A stretch of DNA of 64,000 nt from Otis tarda (lineage: Eukaryota; Chordata; Aves; Otidiformes; Otididae). Of the stretch, positions 1 to 11,900 are shown piece by piece (the stretch's first letter is position 1; every line of letters starts with the position of its first letter). The notes beneath the pieces are model-generated. The model did not search any database and was not told the DNA's origin. It saw only the letters and a program-made list of their open reading frames with translations. Where the stretch lies: NCBI GenBank assembly GCA_026413225.1, contig CM048575.1, positions 3,872,001 through 3,936,000 on the forward strand, written 5' to 3'. Made by a program: the position numbers and the translations under genes.

Positions 1-195
1 GACACAGCCCGAGCTGGTGGCAGCCCCGGGAGGAAGCACCGAGGGACAGGGTCTGCAGGGCCCTCGCACACAAACCCCGGGGGCTCTCACCTCCACCCCG
101 CCGCCCCGTCCCACGACACCCATCCCCGGCGAGCCGCTCGCCCCCTCCCCGCTTCCCTTCAGAAGGGAACCCACCACCCACCCCTTCCCCCCCCC

Positions 196-207
196 AAAAT
201 GGCGGAC
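196..207 (+). promoter_or_regulatory. YY1-like site
   Basis: AAAATGGCGGAC matches the YY1 core (ATGGCGG) in the orientation usually found just downstream of start sites of CpG-island genes. It also looks like a start codon in good context and opens a 103-codon frame, but that frame is low-complexity, GC-driven and has no recognisable domain. I read it as a regulatory motif or at most an upstream ORF. Confidence 0.45.
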
Positions 208-302
208 GCTCCCTCACCGCCCTTTCCCAAAGCCGGCGGAGGGCGCCGCGGAGCTGCACCGCGTCCGGACCCGGGGCCCGGCAGCCCCCGCCCCGCTCCC
301 GT

Positions 303-310
303 TGACGTCA
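303..310. promoter_or_regulatory. CRE palindrome (CREB/ATF site)
   Basis: A full TGACGTCA palindrome lies within the CpG island. Full-length CREs in CpG islands are typically within a couple of hundred bases of the start site and bind CREB/ATF factors. Its presence is seen directly; activity is inferred from context. Confidence 0.6.
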
Positions 311-490
311 AGCACCGCTCGGTACCGCGTTCCTCCCCTCATTGTCAGCGCCCGCACCCGCCGCCCGAAATCCGGAGCCCCCCCCCCCGCCCCGCGGGCT
401 GCGGTTGCCCAAAGCCCGGGCTGTCCCGCCGGCTAAGAGCGCGGCCGCGGGAGGGAGGCCCGGCCCGCTCCAGCTGCCCAGGTAGGCAGA

Positions 491-520
491 GGTGGGCGAT
501 GGGGGGGTAGGGGGGGGCGG
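491..520 (+). promoter_or_regulatory. G-quadruplex-prone G runs
   Basis: A GGG tract, then a run of seven G and a run of eight G separated by two bases, supply at least four G3 tracts within 27 bases. That is enough for an intramolecular quadruplex. It sits directly after the candidate exon 1 donor, in the start of the presumed first intron, a common position for such runs in vertebrate promoters. Confidence 0.5.
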
Positions 521-604
521 TAGCCCCGCCAGACCGGCGGGGCGGGGAGGAATTTGAGGCATCCGCTTTGTCTCCGCGGACGGCACACCGCCTTCCCTTG
601 CCCG

Positions 605-701
605 GGCGGGCGCCTCAGGGCCGGGTCGCCCCGCGGTGTGGCGGCGGCGGGTTCCCCGCCGCCGCCACACCGCGGGGCGACCCGGCCCTGAGGCGCCCGC
701 C
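605..701. repeat. Perfect inverted repeat, 47-bp arms, 3-nt loop
   Basis: Bases 605-651 are the exact reverse complement of 655-701, with only TTC between them. The arms are almost wholly G+C and were checked base by base. Symmetry breaks at 604/702. It lies inside the CpG island. It may be a genuine snap-back duplication or an assembly or sequencing fold-back in a GC-rich region; the sequence alone cannot separate these. Confidence 0.95.
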
Positions 702-3700
702 GGGGCCTCGGCTCCCGCTCGGAAATGGAGCCGCCGTCGGTCTCCTTCCGACGTGACCGGAACAGTCGTTTTCCTGACCGGAGAGAGCGGCCCCGCCAGC
801 TCCCGGTCCCCACCCGGGAAGGGGCAGGGTCCCTCAGGGGCTGCTGCCGTCGGGGAAGGGCTTCAACCCCTTACTGTGCATCGCTGGCCTTTAGGCGCAG
901 TTGGGATTTTGGAGGTTTCCCAGCGCTCAAAGCGTGGGATTTCTGTGAATAAGCATTAATTTTTTTTTCTTGCTGCATACTCCCTTCCCTGTTGCTTGGT
1001 TGTTTTTTTTTTTTCTGAATTCCCCCTTTTTTCCCCAGCCCACCCACATTTCTCGTGTAATTAATAGTGTTCTCGCTTTTATATGTGAGCTTTTCTGATG
1101 CTCTGCCTTTGCTAATCGCTCCAGCCGTCTTTTGCTACCCCGTCGTGAGAGAATTCATTGACGGAGCATCACAAAACCTTTCTTTTTCTCTTCATAAAAT
1201 TTCTTTAAAAAGTACCACATTTGGCTTTGCCAGATGTCCCACGTGCTGGTATGCGAAGCAAGTGGAATAGCAGACCTTTGGTGGTTGTCCTTAGTGACCG
1301 CACTTTTCACTGCAAATCTGCTTTTTTTTTTTTACTTCTAATGCTACATCTGAAGCCTTTAAACCAATTAAACACGAGTTAAAGTGACCATCCCAACTAA
1401 TCGGCACGTTTGAGCTAGGCGCAGGGGGAATAGATTTTAATTGGTGCGTGAATTCTGTTAAAATCTTCCAGAAAAATCACAGGGAAGAGTGCTAGTCATT
1501 GCAGCGTACGTTGGGGTTGTTTCTTCTCAAGTCTCGAGCTGAGAACTGCCTGGGCGGGCGAGTGTCTCTCCAAGCGGTACCACACAGCGATGACAGTGAA
1601 AGGGGGAAGTATTTTTACAACCCTGGAGTAGTCTCAGGCATCCAGAGTTTAGGGAAAAAATGCAGCTACTTACCGCATGCCTTCAGTCTCTTGGCAGAGA
1701 TACGCATCTCCTGGCCTGCTGGATAGCGAGGAGGGACAGTGTTCCTCAGTGTTTCTGCTCTCGGTGTGAGTACAGAACCGACAGCTGTGTGCTCTGGTCA
1801 GTTCACGCAGCCCATGGCCAGCCGGCGTGTTTCGGCAGGGGCAGCACGCTCCGTGGCTGTTTCGCGTCCGCGGCACTTGCGGAAGCATAATTCCTCCATT
1901 GTGTCGGCTCTGCGGCAGTAAGGAGGGCAGAAAACGGTCGGTGCTGCCTGCCGGGGCTCCGGGGCTGAGGCTGATGGATATGCGGGGGGGCTGGGGTGCA
2001 GGACCCCTCCTGGGCTTGGGGCCCCCTGGCCAGGATTGCACCCTGGCAGCTAGAGCTGAGCGTGGCAGCCGGCCCTCTGGACCAGGCCAGGTGCTGCAGA
2101 GAGGAGGAGGACGTGGAGAGCTGGTTGCAGTGTTTCTTTTGGATCTGTGGCTGAAAGTTCCTGCAGGCAGGAGTGAATCTGGGGTAAGGGGATGTGGGAG
2201 AACAGAGCAATTCAGGAATAGGATACGCCTACGCCTCTATTCTGATCTGAGCAGCTCTTCAGCCTCAGCTTCCCCATCACCCTGTAAATGGTAAAGTTTT
2301 TTCCGTACAGGGCAATCTGACCGATTCCTACTTTCTAGGCAGTCAAAATAAGTTAGGACAGTGTACGCTCTTCACTAGCCCTCTGGCTTTCTCTGTGCTC
2401 TGAAAATTTGGCCCAAGTGAGAATAAGTTACCAAATTTATTTATTTAATGTGAGTTAGGAAGTGTAGACAAAAATAGCTCTTGTTAGAAGAGAGTACTCT
2501 CAAATGTGGCTGTTACCAGAAATGGTAATGTTTAAAAGCCTTCCAATCTAGATTGCATTATTTTGTTTGTTCAAATGGGTTGGTGATTACATCTTTGAGC
2601 ATGATCTTACCATAATATTGTACACAGGCACGCTGAGGTTATGCTCGTCCTCCGTGAAGCCTTTCCTTCCCACCGAGGGCTGCAGTCGGTGAGGAACCAG
2701 ACAATATGTGCCTCCTTCCTCGTGGAAGTTTTTCAGAAAGTATGACTGGTGTGGCTGAGCCAAATGACAAAATAGGACAATTTTGATACAATTGTTACAC
2801 TAAAATGAAGCAAATAATCTTTTTAGGAGGCCATTTGGATTGGAAGATTCACGATCGTGGTGACCAGTAGCAGTAATATGTTTCACGCTAACTAGTGCAA
2901 TGCAGGTCGTAGGAACCCTTGAAACATACTGGAAGGGGGAGCACCAGTTGTGGTGGTTGCGGCTTTGGCAGGTGAAGTCTGAGGCCTGTTGAACAGTCTT
3001 TGTTACCTTGGGTAACGCTTGGATCTGCACACGTGAAGTAGAAAGCACGAGTGATTTCAAATACTTGGTGGCAGCTGACGAGCAGGTGTTGCTTGTCAGC
3101 ACTTCCTGCGTCCCTGGTGCTGGTGGTCTGCTTCATCCTTCCATCGTTATTCCCTTTGCTTTAGGCAGGCTGCATCTTCGGAGGGCTTTGAGTCCTTTAA
3201 TTTGACCTCCTCTCTGTAGTCACCCAAGGTGGATTCATCTCCCCATCCGAGCTCAGCTGTTTGCCGGGGTCACAGAGGAAGGCAGCCGTCCCTCGTGGTA
3301 ACTGCGGCCCCCCGCTGCAGATGCCGTGGGCAGTCACATCTCTCTGGATCTGAGGGTTTAGAGCTGGCGATAGAATCGGTTTGGTGGCAAACTCACAAAC
3401 CGTTTGCCTTTGGCCGGATTTAGGAGCCTTCCTAACACCCTGACTCTGAGAAGGCACTGCAGGCGTGCCATTCCCGCAGAGTCGGTGGAGTGTGAGTTGT
3501 TTCAGCAGCCGGAAAATCCGCGTGCTTTTTGAGATAGATACAAAGCGTTGCACTGGATCTCAGCCACCAAAATGTGGCAGTTTAGGCCTTAATCTTTTTG
3601 TGTCTTGGGCTTTGTCTTCCTGGGTTTCGGCGGTGATGCTCCCCTGCCGAGGCCGTAATCTCGCCGATAAGGGGTTGTAAGGCACGGTGCAGCCCTGTGC

Positions 3701-6700
3701 TCTTTACCCCTCACCGGGGTGGAGTAAGATACGCAGGTGCAACAAGCAGCCTCGCCGAAGTGTGCTGTCGGTGTGCGCAGGACAGGCACGCCATGCACAG
3801 GCAGTTTGTTTCCTCCTCTGTAAAACAGCTTTGAGACTCTCGTAGAAACACAATACAGAAAGGTGAATGCACTGTGACAGTAAAGGTCTGAAAGGAGAGA
3901 GTGTGTTTAGAAAATGCGAGTTTTAACGTTATACTTAGCAATCAGCCCGCTATGCAGCCTTTTGCCGTGAAAGCTGGGTAAGCTCTGCTGATGGTGGAAC
4001 CCCTTCGGATCCACACCAGTAGCCCCGGGAAGGAAACCGATCCTTTATTCGCTTAGAAACAAAATTGCCGAAATACACAGCTACAGAGTGTAAGGAAACC
4101 TCAGCTGGTGAGTTTATTTCTGTGTGACAGTGGGCAGATGAGAGCTGCTGCTTGCTGCTGCGACTCTGTCAGCTGGGAGGAGAGATGCGGATTTTCGCAT
4201 CCTCTCCAGTCACGGCTTTGGGAAGCGCTGCGTCAGTGCAGGCGGGCACTGTGGTGGCTGGAGGAGCTGGGTTTGCCTTTCCCCTCGTCCTGGCTGCTTT
4301 CTCCTCTGGGTGCCCTTTCCAGCCCTACCCCGGCGGATGCAAACTCCGCGCGCCCATGTTGGAGGGAGCTATCAGGGTGAACGTTAGCCATCAGTCTCCC
4401 CCCCACCCACTTTAATCCTGCCTGACTCCTAGCTTGGCTGCTGGTTTGTCTGGCCAGGAGAGGGGAGCGTGGGGCTAGAAGGGGACAGGCCTGGTGCAGG
4501 GCCACCTAAAAATGACTGTAAAACTTCAGTCTGAGGATCTGGTCCAAAGTCTGTGAGGTCACTTGTGCAGTGAGGGCATCCCCCGAGCGTATTAAGCATC
4601 GCCACCTGTGTTCGTATCTCTGCCACCACCGTGCTTTCGCGGTGACTTTGGATGCGCTGCCTTTGCAAAGTTCCTGCTCGCAAAAAGCGCTGCCCGGGTC
4701 GGGGAGTACAGGCGCCACGTTTAGAGGACTTCAGTGGAAAAGTTCCTGTATTTATTAAGTCCCAACAATTTTGGCCTTGTTTGTCAGAGCTTCACCGGAT
4801 TGGGCAAACCTCACATATCTTCTCAAAGTAACTTCTGAGCCGTATCATCTGGGGTCTGATCAGCTGTACTGAACTTGGGCCAGCAAAATGCACTGATCTC
4901 ACGTGTTGTCCGTACTTTGTATAAGCTGGGAAGTTCTGTATTGCTGCTCCTTGGCCCGCTGCAGCCGAACACCAGCCATCCTGAGCCGCCTCCTCCCCTG
5001 CACTGCCCTGGCTCCTGGGGAACCGGTTGTCCACAACCCAGCCATGCTTGGTGCCAGCCATCGTCCTCCATTGGCAGCAGGTGTGCCCGGCTCCGTGGGC
5101 ACGTTCCGCTTCTCACAGGTGGGCTTCTGGGTGCTCCGGGGGAGGGGGCTTGCACTGCCAAGTGCCAGTGCGTCCTCACCATCCCCTTGCTGTCTGCCCT
5201 GGTTTGGAAGGAATGTGCGGTGGTTTTGCCCCTTCCAGTCATGAAGGGAAAAGTGTAGGCTTTAACGATTTTAATCGGTACTGCGTGGACTAGCCCCTGC
5301 GTGTAAACATTTATAGTTCTGAATTTACTTAGCTAATTGTTTTTTAAGTCATAGATTAAGTCATAGGTTGACCTGCCGCACAGCCCAGGCCATAGTATCA
5401 AACCTCACTTAGTATCAAATTAACTCATTAACTTAGCCATTTTTGAGGTTTGCGATTTCAAATTGCAAACTTGATGGTTGGGGAGGTGTTGGTGAATATA
5501 AATAAGGGTTTTTTTTTTTTTTTGCCATGAAAGCTGATCTCCCTTGGTTGGATTTGTGATCGTTTGTCTCAGAAGTAGCAGGACAGATTTCACTTGGACC
5601 CCTTGCAAGCAGCGTTGTGGCCAAGACCTCGAGTCTGCGCTGCACGCCTCTGAAAACGCAGAGCGGCAGCAGGAGATGGGAACTGAGGCTTGCTTAGGCC
5701 TGGCAGGAGTTGGCTTTGGTGGTTAATATTACAAAACCTCTGAAGCTTGGGGCTCATGTGTCAGGCTGCACGGTAGGAGAGAAAAGCATCTGCTTCTGTA
5801 GGCAGGCGATGTGAGGGCTGCCTGACCTGCCTCACGGTATCGCGGTCCTGCCAGGCAGCTGAGGGATGTGCTTTCCTGCGGCACAGCACCTCTGCTGCAG
5901 CACAGCACCTCTCCCGCTCTGGGAGCTAGCATGTGGCAGGTCATCCCGTCAACCACTTGCCTCTGCTCCAAGGGTGCAGGAGTGGGTGACAGCAAGCACG
6001 CTGCGCTGAAGGGCAAGCACCGTGGTAGGAAAAGGTGGAGTAGGGGCAAAAGCGTGAGCATGTCGTTGGATGATGTGGTCAGACCTGTGTCCCTTCTCCT
6101 CGTCTGTGTGCTGCAGTGTTCTAATTGACCTCTAAAGCTGTTGCTTCATCCCGAGCTGAAAATGTGTCTTTCTACGTGACAGATTACGACGAGCGTAAGC
6201 TCAAGCAACTCTTCAATTAGCTCAAGCACGTTTCTCTTCACCTTGAGTATTTACTTTTCACGTTTTCCGCTGCTGTCACACGCAATCCAGACGCTTGCAG
6301 AGAGGTGGAACGGCTCGAGGCTGTGCAGTGCCGGCTCCTGGCAGCGCAGCTCTCTCCTGCGGTTGTCAGCCCAGCCGCGCCGTGCTGCATGCAGCACAGC
6401 ATCGTACAGCTGCGAATGACAGATTTTGCTGCAATGCTGCGCCCTCGTTACGTCTTGCAGCGGAATCTGCCAGCTTTGTTTTCACGTTCATTCTCAAAAT
6501 TGCTTTTATATAAATTACTTTTACGTGCATTATCTGGTTTTTAAGCTACAGCACTGGCTTGTGGCTTCCCTGCTGGGTTGGTTTGAAAATCGCAGGACGT
6601 GTTTCCAAAGCTGAAAGGAGGCTGCAGAGGCTCCCAGCTTGCGCTGATCATCTGATTCCACTGCAGCACTTTCGGCTGCTTGTGCCTTTGAGGTGCTTGT

Positions 6701-7567
6701 GCCTCACGTGGGAGTGCGGTGGGTTACCTTAAAGGGAAAATCTGATGAAACTGCTTCAAGAACTTGTTGTTACATGTGATATCTTAGTGGAATTTACCCG
6801 AATAGAAAGGAGATTCCTGACCTAGGATCTGGAACAGCACTGAAAAAAGCATTAATTCCTCAGGTAGTGTGAATCATTTGGAAGTATGTCTGCTTTTACT
6901 GGAGAACAATGATTCCTGTGTGGTAATAAATAGCAGTTAGTACTGCGTTTTGGTGAGAATTTGAACTTGGAGCAGTCAAGAAATCCTAATGAAGCTTCTC
7001 CCTCCGTTGTTTGTATACCATTCTGTGTAGCTACTGTTTGGGATCGGTTTTAGTGTCCTTGAGTATGATTAATGTCTTAGCGTAAAGGTGTCATGTGTAA
7101 CATGTGGGTGTTGATGTTTCTGTGTGAGATTTGGGTGTGGTACGTTATAAACTGCCTGCATATACTCTTAAATTCTCTGGATGTTGCCTTCAGGTAGCTT
7201 TTTGCGTTGAGCAGAGCGTAGCAACAAGCAGCGCAGTTTGGAATAGGGCATTTCTTTTTGCCTGAAATTAACTGTCGCAGAGGAACTGTGGGGGGGAGAG
7301 TGAGTATCACCAGTGTTTTGGGAAGGCTGTGAAACTGTGTGTTTGAAGGTGAATGCTGGAGCGATGCCGCGGAGGCGGGGGAACAGTTTTCCTGCGGTGA
7401 CTGGGAGATGGGGGTTGCTCTTTGCGGGCTTGGTCTCTGCAGAGCGTGGACCGCAAGAGCTCCTGATAGCTGAGTGGTGAAGAGCTGCGGATGTGAGGCT
7501 GGCTTTAGGCGCAGGCAGAGTGAAACAGCAACTGCTGAGGGCAGGAGAACAGTTGTGCCTGTTGCCT

Positions 7568-7604
7568 GCCTTGATTGCCGTGTGGCGCCTTGATTGCCGT
7601 GCAA
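7568..7604. repeat. Short tandem duplication (about 19 bp x 2)
   Basis: The phrase GCCTTGATTGCCGTG occurs twice back to back with near-identical tails, giving a two-copy tandem duplication in the presumed LUZP1 intron. Confidence 0.7.
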
Positions 7605-8149
7605 CGCTCCTTGAGCCTGGGTCCTCTTCTCTGCTGCAGTGGTGCGAGCCCCATTCTCCAGCTTTCGTTCCCTGACTGTCTTACAACAGAAATGTGCTCC
7701 CGTGCTCTTACCCACATATCATCTCCATTCACTTTTTTCCTCTGCTGCCTACATTTTGAGCTGATTTGCAGACCAGGGCTCTTTTTTCCCTCCTCCTTTT
7801 TTTTCTTCCTTTCTTCTTTTTTTTTAGAGATCTCTGCCCTATGTGCCTCCAGTGCCTGCTGTGACTGCTGGAGCATGTGGCCGGGAGCGCTCAGCGCAGT
7901 GCTTGCCTCGGAGCCCAGCTGTGCCGTGTGTGAGCTGGTGGGGCACACTGATCACCTCTCCTCTGCAAAAGCCGGTCTGGTGGCAACAAGCTGGACAGGG
8001 TCAGCAAAGCGTTGGCGGCATGGCAGTGACCGCATGTGGGGCTGCGTGAGTAACAGCACTGCAGACGGGCCAAGGGAGAAGGTTGTTGTTCTCTTCTGCT
8101 CGGTACTGGTGACGTGGTGTCTGAAATGTCATGAGAATCAGGTGGATCT

Positions 8150-8768
8150 TCCACCAGACCAGTGGGTCCCTCGAAGCCCTATCCAACCTGACCGTGAACG
8201 CTTCCAGCGATGGGGCATCCACAGCTTCTCCGGGCAACCTGTGCCACTGTCTCACCACCCTTGTTGTAAAAAATACGCTCCTTGTGTCCAGTCTAAACCT
8301 ATCCTTCTACGGTTGGAAACCATTGCACCTTGTCCTGTCATTACAGGCCCTGGTAAAAAGTCTCTCTCTGTCTTTCTTGTAAACCCTGTGTATATATTGA
8401 AAGGCCACAACAAGGTTCCCCAGGCTGAACAACCGCAACTCTCTCAGCCTGTCCTCACAGGAGAGGTGTTCCAGCCCTTGGATCATTTTTTGTGGCCTCT
8501 CGTGGACCCTCTGAACGCAGCGCTGCAGGGGGGGTCTCACCAGAGCGGGGCAGAGGGGCAGAATCCCCTCCCTCGACCTGCTGGCCACGCTGCTGGGGGT
8601 GCGGCCCAGGACGCGGTTGGCTTTCTGGGCTGCAAGGGCACATTGCCGGCCCATGTCCAGCTTTTTGTCTGCCAGCACCCCCAAGTCCTTCTCCTCACTG
8701 CTGCTCTCCATCCGTTCATCCCCGAGTCTGTACTGATGCTGGGGATTGCCTGGACCCAGGTTCAGGAA
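8150..8768 (-). mobile_element. CR1 LINE fragment, antisense
   Basis: Read on the - strand this gives typical CR1 ORF2 end sequence: residues such as EKDLGVLADKKLDM and CALAAQKANRVLG, then the conserved 3' region ending in the 'GGGCATCCACAG / CTGTGCCACT' segment. It is 5' truncated, as is usual for CR1, and also lacks the extreme 3' end. It is not an intact transposon and has no full reverse transcriptase. Its antisense strand contributes to a spurious 404-codon open frame. Confidence 0.9.
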
Positions 8769-8821
8769 TTTGCAACATGGAAATTCTGACTGGATGTAAA
8801 TGAAAATATTTTTCATCACGA

Positions 8822-8965
8822 GATTGGTCTGATGTAGGAACAGGGCCCCAAGGGTTGTGGCATCTCCAGCCTTGGAGATTTTCACAACTTGATGCAGTCC
8901 TGAGCAACCTGCTCCAGCTTTGGACACTAACTTTTGGAGTGGGAGCTGGACTAGGTTCTGTGACA
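8822..8965 (+). mobile_element. Older CR1 3' fragment, sense
   Basis: The sequence reads like a degenerate CR1 3' region in plus orientation: AACAGGGCCCC-AGGGTTGTGGCATCTCCAGCCTTGGAG, then CTGAGCAACCTG and a GGAGCTGGACTAGG remnant of the usual GGAGGTTGGACTAGA. It is more diverged than its antisense neighbour, suggesting an older insertion. Boundaries are approximate. Confidence 0.6.
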
Positions 8966-11900
8966 CTTGGGGTTAACTTCATCCCCTTATTGGCAATCAA
9001 GATGAGACAGAAAATGTGGATTTCTCACTCCTTCCCTCCTCCGTAAAAAGGAACGGCCTGGTGGGGGAAGTGGTGGGGTCCCGTCTCGGTACAGCCAAGC
9101 CAGTCCTTCCTTCCTGTGAAACATCCTTCCTTCCTTAAGTCCAGGGAGTACAAGGGGAAAAAGGACACATAAATAACTACGCGAGGGAGCACGGTTAGCC
9201 AGCCATGCCCTGGGAAGGCTCAGGAGGGAGACCCTCTGCTGCCATTTGTAGCTTATGCTCAATTTTTCACTCTCCACTTCTTAAATGTGCTGTAAGAAAA
9301 GCGTATGTCCTCTTGGCTCTGATCTTCATTTAGGATGGGATTCAGATAAATTAGTGCTTGGCATTAAGCCTGCAGATTTCCTCATTAGCATCTCGTGCAG
9401 GAATAGATGTGCTTCAAGAGCAGTAGAATTTGTCCGTCTCCTGTCCAGAGTACCCGTTGTCCGTTGGCCCTTAGGTACCTGTGGACTTAGAAGCAAATGC
9501 AGGCTGCGCAGCAGAACTGCCTCTTTCCTGGTAATATAGGGTATTTCAAGATTGTTCATTTTCTAGCAGCATAAAACTGAGAATTTGGAACAGGTTTCCC
9601 CATGATAGTCACGAGTCGGTTGGCATCTTTAACCCTTTCGTGCCCGATGGAGAAGAGGCTGGTAGGAGCTGGATGAACTTTGAAGCTGGTGATATACTCA
9701 GCCCTGTCTGTGGGAGAAGTACTGCTCAGCACCTTCCTGCTGGAAATTCTGTCCCACGCTTCCAACCCCAAACAGCTTCTTCGCTGCGTACTGAAGAAGG
9801 CTGCTGGATGCTTGGGATAATCCTTTTTCCCTGGGAAGTTACGGTTGTTGTTCTGCTGTGTCAATGCCCACCCTTCTCAAAGGAGTCGCTTTATGCAAGC
9901 GCATGGGGAATAACTCCAGCTCATTTCTGGGAAGAGGGAGCAGAGGACAGATGGCCCTCTGCAGTCCTCTTCATTAAGGAGAATCCCAATGGTGGCTGCC
10001 GAATCCCCTGACCGGTCACCAGACCTTGGACCTCTAACTCATGGAGAGCATCGAGTCTTCCCTCACAGCTCTTATCTCAGAGCAGGGTCTGTAGCACAGC
10101 GCAGACCGGCCAGTGGACTGGGACGAGCTTACCTTTCTGGACCGTTTGCCCAGTTTCTGGCGCAATGCTGTATGTCCCGCGTGTGAAATGCTCGTTGTCT
10201 TTTTGAGACACTCAGCCTGCAGGTGAACATATTCTGCCCATAAATGCATCAAGAGTTTTGCGTGGGGCATTTTCAGTGTCACGACTGCACGGTGTCGTAA
10301 CAGCATCCTGGCAACTTCTCTCTGAGCCTCCCAGTTGTCCATGGAGCATTAATTTTGAGGTTAACGTGTTTAACTCCCCACAGCTACAAGTGTGCCCTCA
10401 CAAAGGCAGCATATTCCTTACAAGGTCGGGGCTGTGATCTGTTTGTAAAACTTATTTTGTTTACCTTTTTGTTACTTGAGGGTATTTTCAGCAACAAATT
10501 GAACACAAAAGACTCCTGTTAGTCTTCCAGTGCACCCAGCTGTCTTCATTGGGTAAATCACATTTAAGAGAGTGACATTAGCTCCTGAATACCTCCTTTC
10601 ATTTGACTTTACACTTGCTCTGGTGAACAGAAAAGATACATGCTGAAGCTGCAGGCTGAGAGCTTGTGGAAAAAAAAAAAATGCTTGTCGTTACAAGGGA
10701 GTCCTAGATCACAACTAACATTTGTGGTATGGCCAGGGGACAGAGTTCTCTAGAGTTTGTGCTGGGAGGCTGTGAAGGATTTGGAGATCACTCGCAGTGT
10801 GTTAGTTAGCCAGCCTTCACGTACCCGTGCAAGGCGTTGTGAAACGCTGTACCTGAGGTCCGCCTGGTTCAGATGACTTCAGGGAGAAGTTGCGCAGGCT
10901 TTGGCTGCGTTGCCCGTGAGTCAGCGCGTGCGGTGGGTGGTGACGGCAGGGCTTCCTCCTGGTGCGTCGTGCCTCGGCCTGCCCTCCTGCTGTCCTGCTG
11001 GCTCCCCGCTCAGCTCGGCTGGCTGCTCCCCGCAGAGCACCCCAAGCACCCCGGGAGAGACCCCGAGCTGGCGATGGGGCCCTTGTTCAGCAACAGCACC
11101 CAAGGTCTCGCTTTAGAGCAGAGTGTGGATTTAATGGTTTGCAAAAGGAGCAGAGAGTAAACAGTCTCTTCCCTGCGCCGAAAGGTTCGCTTCCAGCTAC
11201 TGAAGATGCAGCTGGTGCAGGGGAGCCCAGGTGAGTCTGGCATGGTGTAACCCAAGCCTTCATGCCCGCAACGTTAACCCCTGGTGTTCCCCAGCCAGCT
11301 GAGCTGAGGGATGCTGCTGGTCTCTCCCCTGCCTAACAAATGCTTCTCCAAAAGCTGCGGAGTCGCAGAGTGCTTCTGGTGCAGCTGGGCTCCAGCGTGT
11401 GTGTGAGCTGCGGCAGCCCTGCCGCTGCCAGCATGCACGCACTGCGCCGCGGGCTCCCCTGAAGACACAGCCCTGCCACTCCAAGTCTGCAGTTCAAGTC
11501 TAAATCCTGGTTTGCTCCAGGAGCAACAGCACCGGCACCTGTAGCGTGATCCATCTTCCCTGGCTTCCTCAGGGGCCCTTCTGTAAGTCTGAATTGCTGC
11601 TAATTGCAGCCGTCGTTCAGTCCCCTGCGCTTTGGCTGCTGAGCACGCCTGCAGGAGCACCGCTGTCCGTACATCCCAGTGTAGTGTCCTAAAACGGTGC
11701 CAGCGATTTCATCTTCTGCATCTGCACTAAGCAGGGCGAGTATTGAATTTGCATGGGGGAAGCCGTGTTGGATGTCAGCTGGGCCAGGACAAGCTTCTCG
11801 CAGACGAGCCGAGGGAACAGCAGCATACCCTGAGGAGGGATCCCCCCATCAAGAGCAACTTTCCGGAGGCTTGGGGCAAAACTTTTACTGATTTGGGGGA

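Larger units (their letters stand above)
1..950 (+). promoter_or_regulatory. LUZP1: CpG island, probable LUZP1 promoter and first exon
   Basis: The first 0.9 kb is extremely G+C rich and full of undepleted CpG, then changes abruptly to AT-richer, CpG-poor DNA after about 900. That is the signature of a vertebrate CpG-island promoter. It contains a CRE palindrome, a YY1-like ATGGCGG site and long G and C runs. The only downstream gene on this strand is LUZP1, whose coding exon has its own upstream splice acceptor at 28376/28377, so a remote non-coding first exon is required. A good donor (CAG|GTAGGC) lies at 481/482 and could end it. Assignment to LUZP1 is inference from order and strand. A gene running leftward off the window could share the island. 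The start site cannot be fixed from sequence. Confidence 0.7.

Noticed and set aside
17-959. Several 60-139-codon frames in the CpG island, including one starting ATGGCGGAC
   Set aside because: GC-rich sequence has few stop codons. The frames overlap on both strands, are Pro/Arg/Gly-rich and cross the inverted repeat. Best read as promoter sequence.
7575-8789. 404-codon plus-strand open frame
   Set aside because: Its right half is the antisense of a CR1 ORF2 fragment, which tends to stay open. The left half is pyrimidine-tract and intronic sequence giving low-complexity F/L/S runs. No domain is visible.
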